Shown one piece after another: positions 8,464 through 17,820 of a stretch of 64,000 nt of DNA; positions within the stretch are counted from its first letter, which is position 1, and every line of letters begins with the position of its first letter. A program made the position numbers and the translations under genes. The DNA is taken from assembly GCA_965237775.1 (NCBI GenBank), contig OZ250155.1, positions 1,860,001-1,924,000 on the forward strand, in the 5' to 3' direction. The notes below the pieces were generated by a model. That model was not told the origin of the DNA, did no database searches, and worked only from the letters and a program-made list of their open reading frames with translations. Origin of the DNA: CATOSP01 sp965237775 (lineage in GTDB: Bacteria > Chloroflexota > Dehalococcoidia > Lucifugimonadales > UBA3495).

Positions 8464-9429
8464 CTACTCCGGATATACCAGCGACTCCGCCTCGGCGCCG
8501 CCTAGTACCCGCATGATGTTCCCGTAGGCAAAGGTCGCGGCCCGCAGGTTGGTTTCCTGACTCTGTCCGGCCATGTGGGGGGTGACCACCACGTTGTCCA
8601 AGTCCAACAGGGGATTATCCGCCGGAGTCGGTTCCGCCTCCAAAACGTCCAGGCCTGCGGCGGCGATCTTACCCTCCTGCAATGCTCGGTACAGGGCGTC
8701 TTCGTCGACAACCGGACCCCGGCAGGCGTTGATGAGAATCGCGGACTCTTTCATGATGGCGAATTCGCGGTCGGACATCATTCCTCGTGTCCGCCTGGTT
8801 AGTGGAACGTGCATACTGACGATGTCCGATTCCCGGAGCAGGTCATCGAATTCCACAGGCTCGACATTCAACTCTTTCTGCACGTCTCCGGGGATGTCTT
8901 CGATGTCGTAGAAAATTGTATGGGTGTCGAACCCGGTGAGACGCTTGGCTACATGTTTACCAATGCGGCCCAGGCCGACGATGCCCACTGTCTTGTCGGT
9001 AAGCTCCTGCAGGTCCGCCAGGTAAAGGCTGCCCCTCCAGTCTCGCCGCTTGGTCGTGCTGTCCCACTGGAGCATGAGCCGTTTCCCGACATTTATCATC
9101 AGGGCGATGGAGTGCTCGGCTACCGCGATGGCGTTGGCTCCGCCGTTGTTGGCGACGGGGATACCCATCTCCAGAATGGCCGAAAGGTCCAGCCGGTCAT
9201 AACCGGCGCTGAGGGTCTGGATCAGCTTAAGGTTGGGGCATTGCCCCAGCACGCCCAGGGAAACGTCACTGGAGATGATCGCGTCCGCGTCTTTACATAA
9301 TTCAGTCTTTTCGGCATCCGAAAGCGTTGGATCGACGACCGTAACTTCGATCTCGGCGGGGGCCTGGCCGACCATGAACTCGGACCGCCCGCCAATTCCA
9401 CTGAAGTAAGAGACCTTGTACGTGGGCAT
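8464..9429 (-). CDS. D-isomer-specific 2-hydroxyacid dehydrogenase
   Basis: NAD-dependent dehydrogenase of 2-hydroxy acids, about 320 residues. The central Rossmann motif is VGIVGLGRIGKHVA. The catalytic Arg lies in NACRGPVVDE, the Glu region is AGLDVLEAEPTP, and the catalytic His in VVTPHMAGQ. ATG at 9429 is favoured over the in-frame GTG at 9438 because GAGGTGA stands 5-8 nt before it. Glyoxylate/hydroxypyruvate or phosphoglycerate-type substrates are possible; the sequence does not decide. Confidence 0.92.
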   Translation of the reverse strand: MPTYKVSYFSGIGGRSEFMVGQAPAEIEVTVVDPTLSDAEKTELCKDADAIISSDVSLGVLGQCPNLKLIQTLSAGYDRLDLSAILEMGIPVANNGGANAIAVAEHSIALMINVGKRLMLQWDSTTKRRDWRGSLYLADLQELTDKTVGIVGLGRIGKHVAKRLTGFDTHTIFYDIEDIPGDVQKELNVEPVEFDDLLRESDIVSMHVPLTRRTRGMMSDREFAIMKESAILINACRGPVVDEDALYRALQEGKIAAAGLDVLEAEPTPADNPLLDLDNVVVTPHMAGQSQETNLRAATFAYGNIMRVLGGAEAESLVYPE

Positions 9430-9639
9430 CTGAGTCACCTCTTGTTAAGTCTTCTGAAGTCCGCTGCAATTATATCCGTGGCAGTGGGCATGTCAAAACG
9501 GTACCGGGAGTATCCTGGCGCGAAGATGTACGTGAATACCACAATCGCTACGGTGATGCGGCGGGACTTGTTACGGCGCGCCGGTCAAATTCCCGGGCGC
9601 ACGCACGTTACCCACGTCTCCGAGGGAGAGGGGGGTACT

Positions 9640-11949
9640 CTAAGCCTGGCTGTCCTGGATGGCTTGCCATACTTTCTCAGGAGTGAACGGGGTGTCTATG
9701 TGGCGGATACCCAGGCCGGATAGAGCGTCCATGACCGCATTGGCCACCGCAACCGGGGCGGCAACCGTCGGCAACTCTCCAATGCCCTTGGACCCCAGCG
9801 GGTTCAGCGGCGACGGAGTCTCGGTGGTGTCCAACGTCAGGTCGGCCAGGTAATCGGCCTTGGGCAATGCGTAGTCCATGAGACTGCCGGTCAAAGGTTG
9901 GCCCTGGTCGTCATAGACCATCCCCTCGGTCATCGCCTGCCCGATTCCCTGAGCGATCGCGCCCTGGACCTGGCCGTCGGTGAGCATGGGATTGATAATC
10001 TTGCCCGCGTCATGCACGGCCACATACTTCACGATGCGGACGGCCCCGTTGTCGGGGTCCACCTCCACGACGGCCACATGCACGCCAAAGGCGTAGGGGC
10101 TGAGCGGCACGGTGTGGCTGCCGGTGAAGTCCAACCCCGGAGTTACGCCTGGAGGAAGCCGTTCTTCGTCGTGGGCCGCGGCCGCTACATCCGAGAATTC
10201 CAGCGAGTGGGTAGGTCTGTTCCGGTCGAAGACTCGTCCTTCCTGGAATACCACATCATCTTCGGCGCATCCGAGCAAGTGGGCGGCAATGGAATTCATC
10301 TTGCCCGCGGCCTCTTGCAAGGGGTAGAACATGGCAGAGCCTCCCGCCACGAGCCCGCGGCTTGCCGAGGTGCCTCCGCCCCCGGGCAAGGCGTCGGTAT
10401 CCCCGTGAAGCACGTTCACGTCTGACGGCGTTACCCCCAATTCATCCGCGGCAATCTGGGCGAAAGTCGTCTCGGTGCCTTGACCGTGGGGCGAGACCCC
10501 GGTGTAAACGTCGATTTGACCCGATTGGTCGATGACCAACCTGGCGTAGTCCACTAGCTGGGCTCCCCGGCCCCCGGAGCCCTTGACCACCGACGCTATG
10601 CCGACGCCGATAAGCGGACCGTCGCCCCCTGTTCCTTCACTGGCCCGCTGCCGCCACGAGGAGTATTCAGAGAGTTCCAACGCCCGGTCCAGGGTCACTT
10701 CGTAGTTGCCAGAGTCGTAAATTAGTCCGGTCGGTGTCTCGTATGGGAAGGCATCGGGCGGTATGAGGTTCTTGCGCCGGACTTCCGCCGGGTCGAGACC
10801 CAACTCCTGGGCAACCAGGTCCACGGTGCGTTCCATGCAGAAGGCGGCCTCCGGCCCTCCCGCCCCCCGGTATGCGCCGGTCCTGGGCTTGTTGGTCACT
10901 ACTCCCTTTAGCTCGACTTCCGCTGCGGGAGTGCGGTATGGACCGACAAGCCGGTAGCTGGTAAGGCGCGGAACCGTCGGCGTTCCGGGGAGAAAGTAGG
11001 CTCCCAGGTCCGAGACGATCTTGACCCTCATACCGAGAATGACGCCGTCGGCTTGCACGGCTGCTTCCATGTCCACCGTGTGGCCCCTGCCGTGGAAGGC
11101 GAGCATGTTTTCCTGGCGGTCTTCCACCCACTTGACGGGCCGCCCCAACCGCATCGCCAAATAGGGCACCACTATCTCTTCGGGAAATAGACTGCCCTTT
11201 TCACCAAATCCGCCACCGACGTCGGGAGCAACGACCCGCAATTTGTCTTCGGCAAGACGAAACAATCTCGCCAGGTTGGCCTTGACCGAATGGGGATGCT
11301 GAGTTGAGTCCCAGATGGTCAACAGGTCTTCGTTGGCGTCGAATTGGGCCACCAAGCCCCGGCCTTCCATCGGAGCCGGAGCCAGGCGTTGAACGTGGTA
11401 GCTCTGTTTGACCACCCTGTCGGCCTTTGCGAACGCCTCGTCTGGACCGCCGCCGGAGTGAGAGACCGTCATGGCGACATTGCTGCCCAGCTCCGGATGG
11501 ACTATTGGAGAGTCGTCCCTCATGGCCGCGATGGCGTCGACCACCGGAGGAAGGGGGTCGTACCCGACATGGACCAGCTCTAGGGCTTCCCGGGCCAGGT
11601 TAGGCTCTTCCGCGGCGACCACCGCAACCGGCTGGCCGACGTAACAGACCTTGTCCACCGCCAAAATCGGATGATCTGGAAGCCGGTGGTCCGGCTCGTC
11701 GTTCCCCCGGCGGGTCGCGGAAAAGTTGACCGCCCCTTCGAGATCGGCCGCTATCACCACCGCGATCACTCCTGGCAGGTCAAGAGCCTGTGAGACGTCG
11801 ATGGAGGTTATTCGGGCGTGGGCGTGGGGACTGCGCAGGACAGCGGTATGCACCATGTCCGGCAGCTTGATGTCGTCGACGAAGGAGCCTCGGCCCGTGA
11901 GGAGAGTCACGTCCTCGAACCGTTTTAGAGACTGACCGGAGTACGTCAT
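9640..11949 (-). CDS. Molybdenum hydroxylase large subunit (CoxL/XdhB-like, form II)
   Basis: Molybdopterin-binding subunit of the xanthine oxidase / CO dehydrogenase-like family, about 769 residues. GRGSFVDDI and HAHARI open the fold, GGGFGEKG is the Mo-cofactor motif and GSKGIGELP carries the catalytic Glu near the C-terminus. The active-site segment is AYRGAGGPEA, like form II (AYRGAGR) and unlike the CO-oxidising form I AYRCSFR, so CO oxidation is not supported. The usual FAD and 2Fe-2S subunits are not adjacent, which leaves the complex incomplete in this window. ATG at 11949 follows AAGGAGG by 8 nt and is preferred to the upstream start at 11979. Confidence 0.92.
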   Translation of the reverse strand: MTYSGQSLKRFEDVTLLTGRGSFVDDIKLPDMVHTAVLRSPHAHARITSIDVSQALDLPGVIAVVIAADLEGAVNFSATRRGNDEPDHRLPDHPILAVDKVCYVGQPVAVVAAEEPNLAREALELVHVGYDPLPPVVDAIAAMRDDSPIVHPELGSNVAMTVSHSGGGPDEAFAKADRVVKQSYHVQRLAPAPMEGRGLVAQFDANEDLLTIWDSTQHPHSVKANLARLFRLAEDKLRVVAPDVGGGFGEKGSLFPEEIVVPYLAMRLGRPVKWVEDRQENMLAFHGRGHTVDMEAAVQADGVILGMRVKIVSDLGAYFLPGTPTVPRLTSYRLVGPYRTPAAEVELKGVVTNKPRTGAYRGAGGPEAAFCMERTVDLVAQELGLDPAEVRRKNLIPPDAFPYETPTGLIYDSGNYEVTLDRALELSEYSSWRQRASEGTGGDGPLIGVGIASVVKGSGGRGAQLVDYARLVIDQSGQIDVYTGVSPHGQGTETTFAQIAADELGVTPSDVNVLHGDTDALPGGGGTSASRGLVAGGSAMFYPLQEAAGKMNSIAAHLLGCAEDDVVFQEGRVFDRNRPTHSLEFSDVAAAAHDEERLPPGVTPGLDFTGSHTVPLSPYAFGVHVAVVEVDPDNGAVRIVKYVAVHDAGKIINPMLTDGQVQGAIAQGIGQAMTEGMVYDDQGQPLTGSLMDYALPKADYLADLTLDTTETPSPLNPLGSKGIGELPTVAAPVAVANAVMDALSGLGIRHIDTPFTPEKVWQAIQDSQA

Positions 11950-12000
11950 CTTGGGCCTCCTTGTCTCATGTTTGGTCACTGGCCACCGGAACCCGTTATA

Positions 12001-12378
12001 TCAGGCCGCAGTTGGCCGGCTGCCCTCCAGGTAATGGGTGTGGCCTTCTTCGTAGGGGTCCAACACCGGGAAGAAGACCAACAGTTTGGCTCCCTCGGCG
12101 GTCGCCCTGAAGCCGTGTTCGGCCCCCGGAGGGACCACCAACGTATGGTCCGGGCCGACGGTCTGGGAGTCGCCGTTAATGTGGACCTCAAGACTCCCCT
12201 CCAGAATCACGATCAGTTCGTCCATCGTATGAGTATGCAGAGGAGCGCCCGCGCCCGCTTCTACTAGGTTGATGGTGAGAGTGCTGGTAACGCCCTGTTC
12301 ATGCCCGGCGATGTCGAACTTACGGTATTTGGGCCTCCACGGCGTCTCCGGGGCTTTGTTGTGGTTTACGATGGGCAT
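12001..12378 (-). CDS. Cupin-domain protein
   Basis: 125-residue single cupin barrel. APLHTHTMDELIVILEGSLE is the first metal motif (HxH then E) and HTLVVPPGAEHGF the second, with its His. These residues usually hold a divalent metal. It lies 51 nt upstream of the molybdenum hydroxylase gene on the same strand and may be co-transcribed. Enzymatic or sensory role cannot be told. Confidence 0.88.
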   Translation of the reverse strand: MPIVNHNKAPETPWRPKYRKFDIAGHEQGVTSTLTINLVEAGAGAPLHTHTMDELIVILEGSLEVHINGDSQTVGPDHTLVVPPGAEHGFRATAEGAKLLVFFPVLDPYEEGHTHYLEGSRPTAA

Positions 12379-12645
12379 TAGCGGACTCCTTCCCAGGGAT
12401 TGACCGTCCCGGTTGGTTTTGGTGCGCCTGAATGGCGAATGTGTGGACGCATTTTACGACACTTTGGGAGAAATGGCTCCGGTTGCACTCCGCTATTGTC
12501 CTGATTCCGGTGTGGGGTTATGCTTTCAGGAACCGGCAACGGGGAATTGGCTATGGTTATGCTGACGATTCAACGCTGGCTCGCGGCCTTTCAAGGGAAA
12601 CAGCAGGTTGCGGGACCGGTCGATGGCGCGAGGAGAGCAACGGAT

Positions 12646-13023
12646 ATGGATACGTCTAGATTCAACGCGCTCACAACCCAGGAGCGGCAGATAATTGAGT
12701 TCAAAGGGACCGAATACCCATTCACCGGCGAGTACGACGACTTTTACGAGGAAGGGACCTACATCTGCCGCCGATGCGACGCCGAGCTTTACCGCTCCGC
12801 CGACAAGTTCGACGCCCATTGCGGCTGGCCCGCCTTCGACCAGGAAATACCCGGCGCGGTTAATCGACTGCCCGATTCCGACGGCTACCGCGTCGAAGTC
12901 GAATGTGCGAGCTGTGGGGGGCATCTCGGCCACGTGTTCGTCGGGGAATTTCTGACGCCTGCCAATACCCGCCACTGTGTGAACTCCCTCTCGATGAAGT
13001 TCGTGCCAGTGGAAAAGAGCTAG
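12646..13023 (+). CDS. msrB: Peptide-methionine (R)-S-oxide reductase
   Basis: Repairs methionine-R-sulfoxide in proteins. 125 residues from the ATG at 12646, with AGGAG 10 nt before it. Two CxxC pairs bind zinc: YICRRCDAEL and ECASCGGHLGHVF. GWPAFD is the family signature and the catalytic residue is the Cys in RHCVNSLS, so this family member uses Cys, not selenocysteine. The frame is open further upstream but that stretch has no MsrB sequence. Stands alone. Confidence 0.95.
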   Translation: MDTSRFNALTTQERQIIEFKGTEYPFTGEYDDFYEEGTYICRRCDAELYRSADKFDAHCGWPAFDQEIPGAVNRLPDSDGYRVEVECASCGGHLGHVFVGEFLTPANTRHCVNSLSMKFVPVEKS

Positions 13024-13050
13024 ACTTCGAGCCCGAGCCCTGGCTCAAGG

Positions 13051-13079
13051 GGCGTGCCCGCTAAGGCGCCTGGCACGCC
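13051..13079. other. Inverted repeat at the end of the M24 peptidase gene
   Basis: GGCGTGCC (13051-13058) and GGCACGCC (13072-13079) form an 8-bp stem with a 13-nt loop over the stop codon of the peptidase gene, between convergent genes. It lacks a T-tract; a weak terminator is possible. Confidence 0.35.
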
Positions 13080-14875
13080 TCCCATAGCCACTGTTTGTCC
13101 TCATCCTCCAGCATGGGGCTGATGGTGTCCCACACTTCCCGGTGGTACTGCTCGAGCCACGCTTGCTCGTCCTTGGAAAGTTGTGCCCAGTCGATGAGAC
13201 TCTTGTCGAAGGGGATAAGGGTCAGCGGTTCCAGGCACAACCACTTCCGTCCGTCGGGGTGCTTCGGCATATCCTCATCCGGTGCGACGACATACAGGTT
13301 TTCCAGCCTCACGCCGCCCCAGCCGGCTTCGTAGTAGCCTGGTTCGTTGGAGACGATCATCCCCACCTTGAACGGCTCGTCTGCCCCCCGGGGGGTGATT
13401 CGCTGGGGCCCCTCGTGGACGTTCAGGAACGCCCCGACTCCGTGGCCCGTGCCGTGCCCGTAGTCCAACCCGGCGTTCCACAGAAAAGTTCTGGCCAGGG
13501 CGTCTAGGGCGATTCCCCCGGTGCCTTCAGGGAATTTCTGCATCGCCAGGTTGATATGTCCCCTCAGAACCAGGGTATAGACTTCCTTCTGGCGTTCGGA
13601 AGCCTCCCCAACAATGACCGTGCGGGTGTCATCGGTGGTCCCGCCCATCAGTTGGACCCCTGAGTCAACCAGGAACAGCTCTCCGTCGCTCAGGAACACC
13701 TCGGGGCTGGCGTCCGCGTAATGGACAATCGCCCCGTTCGCCCCGGCGGCGGCTATGGTAGTGAAGCTAAGGTCGTAGAATCCTTCTTCACTGGAATACT
13801 CGTCGTACAGGATTTGGCTGTAGGCGTCCTCGCTAACCGCCGCCCCCGCCTTGATCGAGTCCTGCAACCGCTTGAAGCTGCGGATCTTGGCGGCGGCGGC
13901 GTGGCGGTGCGAATTGCGGGAGGCCGCAATCTCCGTTTCGTTCTTGACGGCCTTTAGCGCGACGGTGGGGTTGGGCTTCTCGTTCAGTTTTTGGTCTTCG
14001 TGCAGCATGAGCCGGGTGCCCATCGTGGCCCCGCTGGGATCAAGCCAGACCATGCCCGAGGCTTCTACTCCGTAACGCCTCATGGACTCGCTATATGCCT
14101 CATAGGGTTCGAACTTGATAAGTGGTCCCAGCGATTCAATGACATCGGCTGGAGGCAATACCCTGGTAAAGCAAGTCGCATTTTCTCCGTCGATGGCCAG
14201 GTAACCTTCGAACACGGGGTTGTAGTCGATGTCGGTACCGCGAAGATTGGTCACCCACGCGATCTCGTCCAGCTTGGTCAAGAGGAGAAGCGTTGCTCCC
14301 GCGTCCTCCATCTCCTTACGTATGTTCTCAAGTTTTTCGGCGGCGCTGCACCCGGTCAGATCATCGGCCAACTGGTAGATCGGGTTGCCCGGCGGCGCGG
14401 GCTGCTCATCCCACACCGCGTCCACCAGGTTGCCTGTTATCGGGACCAGGGCGGAGTCGGGCGACTTGAGGGCGGCCTTGTAAACGGCGTGGGCCTGCAT
14501 GGAGAGGACAAAGGGGTCAAAACCTACCCGGATGCTCCCCCGCTCTTTCTCCATCTCGGTCAACCACTGGCTCAAGGTCTTCTCCTCGGCCAGGCCCAGC
14601 TTATGGACTCGGAAATTGTCATGGTCCACTTCGTCGTCGGCTTGAAGGTAGTACCGGGAGTCGACGAACAGGTGGCTTCCCTCGGGGCAGACCAGCACGT
14701 CGCCGGCGGAGCCGCGGAACCCGGTAATGGCCGTGCGCCTGCGGGTGTACTCGGGCACGTATTCATTGAGATGCGCATCGGAAGAGAGGACCAAGTACGC
14801 GTCAACGTTGGCCTCGCTGATTCGGCCGTGAAGGTCCGAAAGCCGTTGGCTGAGGGTCTCCTTATCGTCGGACAT
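13061..14875 (-). CDS. Xaa-Pro aminopeptidase (M24B)
   Basis: Aminopeptidase P family metallopeptidase of about 604 residues, with two creatinase-like N-terminal domains and a C-terminal pita-bread domain as in the long AMPP form. Metal ligands are visible: Asp in FLVDSGVQ, Asp in GTTDDTRTV, His in GHGTGHGVGAF, Glu in VSNEPGYY and Glu in VRLENLY. The frame opens at 14923, but ATG at 14875 is preceded by GGAG at 11 nt, while the upstream ATG has no Shine-Dalgarno. It removes the first residue from X-Pro peptides. Confidence 0.93.
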   Translation of the reverse strand: MSDDKETLSQRLSDLHGRISEANVDAYLVLSSDAHLNEYVPEYTRRRTAITGFRGSAGDVLVCPEGSHLFVDSRYYLQADDEVDHDNFRVHKLGLAEEKTLSQWLTEMEKERGSIRVGFDPFVLSMQAHAVYKAALKSPDSALVPITGNLVDAVWDEQPAPPGNPIYQLADDLTGCSAAEKLENIRKEMEDAGATLLLLTKLDEIAWVTNLRGTDIDYNPVFEGYLAIDGENATCFTRVLPPADVIESLGPLIKFEPYEAYSESMRRYGVEASGMVWLDPSGATMGTRLMLHEDQKLNEKPNPTVALKAVKNETEIAASRNSHRHAAAAKIRSFKRLQDSIKAGAAVSEDAYSQILYDEYSSEEGFYDLSFTTIAAAGANGAIVHYADASPEVFLSDGELFLVDSGVQLMGGTTDDTRTVIVGEASERQKEVYTLVLRGHINLAMQKFPEGTGGIALDALARTFLWNAGLDYGHGTGHGVGAFLNVHEGPQRITPRGADEPFKVGMIVSNEPGYYEAGWGGVRLENLYVVAPDEDMPKHPDGRKWLCLEPLTLIPFDKSLIDWAQLSKDEQAWLEQYHREVWDTISPMLEDEDKQWLWEACQAP

Positions 14876-14943
14876 GGTATCAATCGCTCCTGTACAACGA
14901 GACTTGATGGCTTGGGTGTCCATCCCCAGGTTGTGCGCTAGGG

Positions 14944-15828
14944 CTAGCGCTGCGCGGCGGATGAAAGAAATTCGTCCATAACGCGGGCTAACTCATCGGG
15001 CTTATGATAGCCGATGTCGTGGACTGTCTCTGGAATCCAGCAGACCCGGCAATGGGGAATAGCCTCGCTCGCGGCTTCCACTCCGGCCTGTTTTTGGATG
15101 GCGCGTTCGCTGTTGGCTCGTTCGGGAGTTGGGCCCGCGGGAATGATAGCTGTCGCACAGGTGATGTTGCCGTAGAGGCGTGACGCTGGCTCATCCCACA
15201 TGGCGTGCATGACCTGAAGGTGGTTGTCGGGGCGCAGGATGTCCTGTATCTGACCCTCCTGGTCCTCGTATACCATAGTTTGCACTATTCGCTCGATCTG
15301 CTCGTTCCAGCAGAAAGATAGCTGATGCCGCAACCGGTCCAGGAACTGTTCTCTCGTGCCGGACACGTCTCTGGGACGGACCCTGGCTTTGACGGTCTCC
15401 CACGGTTCCCTGGGTCCGCCACTTCTGCCCGCGCCGCCGTCGATCAAGCCAAGGGCGAAAACTCGTTCCGGAAACCGGGCCGCCACATTGAGAGCCGCGG
15501 TCGCGCCCCAGGAATGTCCGAACACCGCGGCCCGATCGACGCCCAGGTGGTCCATCAGCCCCACCGCGTCCCCGGCCAGGGTCTGCCAATCGTAACCGCT
15601 GCTGGCTTGGGTCGTCTGGCCGTGGCCCCTGGCGTCGGAGGCGAACAGACGGTATTTATCCCGCAAGCGGCTGGCGACCATCTCGTACCAATGCGCCGAG
15701 GACGCCAGCCCATGCATCAGCATCACCGGCGCGCCGTCGCCTCCCCAGTCTAGGTACCGGACTCGAAGCTCTCCAATGTTGGTCCAATGTTCCTCGGGAG
15801 GAAAGTTTCTTGAGGATTGCAATGCCAA
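14944..15828 (-). CDS. Alpha/beta hydrolase
   Basis: About 294 residues. LMHGLASSAHWYE is the oxyanion-hole region, GHSWGATAAL the nucleophile elbow (Ser), and ETVHDIGYH near the C-terminus may carry the catalytic His. No ATG begins the frame; two TTG codons (15828 and 15822) follow AGGAG, the second at better spacing. Esterase, lactonase or C-C hydrolase activity are all possible; the Ser nucleophile argues against a haloalkane dehalogenase. Read in the same direction as, and 68 nt upstream of, the M24 peptidase gene. Confidence 0.88.
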   Translation of the reverse strand: MALQSSRNFPPEEHWTNIGELRVRYLDWGGDGAPVMLMHGLASSAHWYEMVASRLRDKYRLFASDARGHGQTTQASSGYDWQTLAGDAVGLMDHLGVDRAAVFGHSWGATAALNVAARFPERVFALGLIDGGAGRSGGPREPWETVKARVRPRDVSGTREQFLDRLRHQLSFCWNEQIERIVQTMVYEDQEGQIQDILRPDNHLQVMHAMWDEPASRLYGNITCATAIIPAGPTPERANSERAIQKQAGVEAASEAIPHCRVCWIPETVHDIGYHKPDELARVMDEFLSSAAQR

Positions 15829-16017
15829 CTCCTAAACCCGGCTTTCTGCGGGCATCCCAGGGTATTGCCATATATCCTATGCATTGCGGCCAGATCGGGC
15901 AACCCCGCAGGCTGGACATACCCCGATTGACAGGGGAAAGGGCGAAAGTTAACCTTCCGGCAACCCGGACCATCTCCAACTTCCTTCGCATTGGACCGGG
16001 CAGACGAGGTGGGTCGA

Positions 16018-17820
16018 ATGGCTTACGACATAGAACAATACCTGAACGTCCGGTCCGCTTCCGCACCGGCGTATAGCCCAGACGGGCAACGAATCGCTTT
16101 TGTGAGCAACCTAACCGGCGTTCCATTGCCCTGGGTCGTTCCCGCTTCCGGCGGTTGGCCCCAGCCCCTTAGCTTGACCACAGAGCGGACCGGTCAAGTG
16201 GCGTTCTCTCCTTGTGGCCTTCGCGTCGCGTTCGACCGGGACCACGGCGGAGATGAGCATTGGCAGTTATTCACGTGCGGCCCGGACGGAGCCGCTCTCG
16301 AGGCCCACACTTTCGACTCCAGCGTATCCCACAGGCTGGGTCAGTGGGCGCCAGACGGAGTGTCCTTCTCGTTCGCTTCCAACGGGGTCGAACGCCGCCG
16401 GTTCGATACCTATATTCAGCCCATTGACACCCAGGAGCCCAGACTGGTCTATTCCGGGGAAGAGTCCAGCGAGCCCGTGGCCTGGATTCCCGGCGGTACG
16501 AAGATAATCGTCCAACAGGGCGCACATTCCGAAGGCGCTGACCTTTATCTGGTGGACATCGACACCGGAGAGGCGGTCCATCTCACACCCCACGCCGGTG
16601 ACGCCGCTTACTATCCTGCCGGGTTTTCCGCCGATGGCCGGAAGCTCTTCTTGCGGACGGACCAGGACCAGGAGTTTCTGGGGCTGGCGGCGCTGGACCT
16701 GGAAACCCATGAGCTGGACTTCCCGTTGGTCTCGGACTGGGACATTGAGAGCGCGGCACTGTCGCCTAGTCGACGGTGGATGGTCTATTCAAAGAACGTG
16801 GACGGAGCCTCGCAAATCATTCTCCGAGACCTCCGCCGGTCGGAGGAGTATGCGATACCGGACCTGCCTCTGGGTGTGGTGTCGGGTCTGACCTGGGCTC
16901 CCCACGGGCGCGGGTTCGCATTTGCCCTGAACAGCTCCCAGGCAACGTCTGATATATGGACTTTCGATATACGGCAACGGCGCTTGCGGCAGATCACCCA
17001 TTCTCCCCGCGTTGGTCTCGGTGAGGACGCGCTGGTGGAACCCCGTGTAGTTAGATTCCCAGCTCTGGATGGCCTGGAGATATCGGGTGTCCTGTATTCG
17101 CCCCATGATGCGAAGCCCGACGCGAGCCGCGCCGCCATCGTGCAGGTCCACGGAGGACCATCGGCCCAGACCCGGCAGGTGTTCGAGCCGGTGCTCCAGT
17201 ACTCCGCCAACCGGGGCTACGTCGTGCTGGCCACCAATGTACGCGGCAGCACCGGGTATGGCCGCGCCTACAACCATCTGGACGACGGCCGGAAGCGGAT
17301 GGACAGCGTGGCGGACCTCGAAGCGGCAAATTCCTGGCTCCGGTCGTCGGGTTGGGCCCATCCGGACCGCATCGCCGTGATGGGTCCTTCCTACGGCGGA
17401 TTCATGGTCCTATCGGCGTTGACGACCTACCCGGACTCGTGGGCCGCGGGCGTCAACGAAAGAGGAGTTGCGGATTTCATCATGCACCTGGAACGGACCG
17501 AACCCCAGGGGCGGAGGCTGAGAGAGATCGAGTACGGGACCATCGAGGAAGACGGCGATTTTCTCCGCTCCATCTCACCCATCAACCACGTGGAGAAGAT
17601 CACCACGCCGATGGTGGTGGTCCACGGCGCTAACGACCCCAGGGTGAACATAAGCGTGGCGGAGGCGTTGGTCTCTCAGCTCAGGGAGTATAATGTCCCG
17701 GTGGAATACCTGCGCTTCGAAGACGAAGGGCATGGCATGGTCCGGTTGGCCAACAAGCTGCGGGCGTATCCTGCCATCGCCGACTTTTTGGACCAACATC
17801 TACAGGGAGAGCAAGGATGA
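16018..17820 (+). CDS. S9-family prolyl oligopeptidase
   Basis: Serine peptidase with an N-terminal beta-propeller (repeats such as YSPDGQRIAFVS and FSPCGLRVAF) and a C-terminal alpha/beta hydrolase domain. The nucleophile Ser458 lies in GPSYGGFM, the Asp in NDPRVN and the His in DEGHGM. ATG at 16018 has AGGTGG 5 nt before it; an upstream in-frame ATG at 15991 is not supported. No signal peptide is seen, so it is probably cytoplasmic and acts on short peptides. Its TGA overlaps the ATG of the MOSC gene. Confidence 0.94.
   Translation: MAYDIEQYLNVRSASAPAYSPDGQRIAFVSNLTGVPLPWVVPASGGWPQPLSLTTERTGQVAFSPCGLRVAFDRDHGGDEHWQLFTCGPDGAALEAHTFDSSVSHRLGQWAPDGVSFSFASNGVERRRFDTYIQPIDTQEPRLVYSGEESSEPVAWIPGGTKIIVQQGAHSEGADLYLVDIDTGEAVHLTPHAGDAAYYPAGFSADGRKLFLRTDQDQEFLGLAALDLETHELDFPLVSDWDIESAALSPSRRWMVYSKNVDGASQIILRDLRRSEEYAIPDLPLGVVSGLTWAPHGRGFAFALNSSQATSDIWTFDIRQRRLRQITHSPRVGLGEDALVEPRVVRFPALDGLEISGVLYSPHDAKPDASRAAIVQVHGGPSAQTRQVFEPVLQYSANRGYVVLATNVRGSTGYGRAYNHLDDGRKRMDSVADLEAANSWLRSSGWAHPDRIAVMGPSYGGFMVLSALTTYPDSWAAGVNERGVADFIMHLERTEPQGRRLREIEYGTIEEDGDFLRSISPINHVEKITTPMVVVHGANDPRVNISVAEALVSQLREYNVPVEYLRFEDEGHGMVRLANKLRAYPAIADFLDQHLQGEQG

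Noticed and set aside
9640..11949. Aerobic CO dehydrogenase (form I CoxL)
   Set aside because: Active-site segment is AYRGAGG, not AYRCSFR, and coxM/coxS are absent.
12646..13023. MsrB as a further selenoprotein
   Set aside because: Catalytic position is an ordinary Cys codon (RHCVNS).
13991..14941. 316-codon plus-strand frame
   Set aside because: Complement of the M24 peptidase gene with no family sequence.
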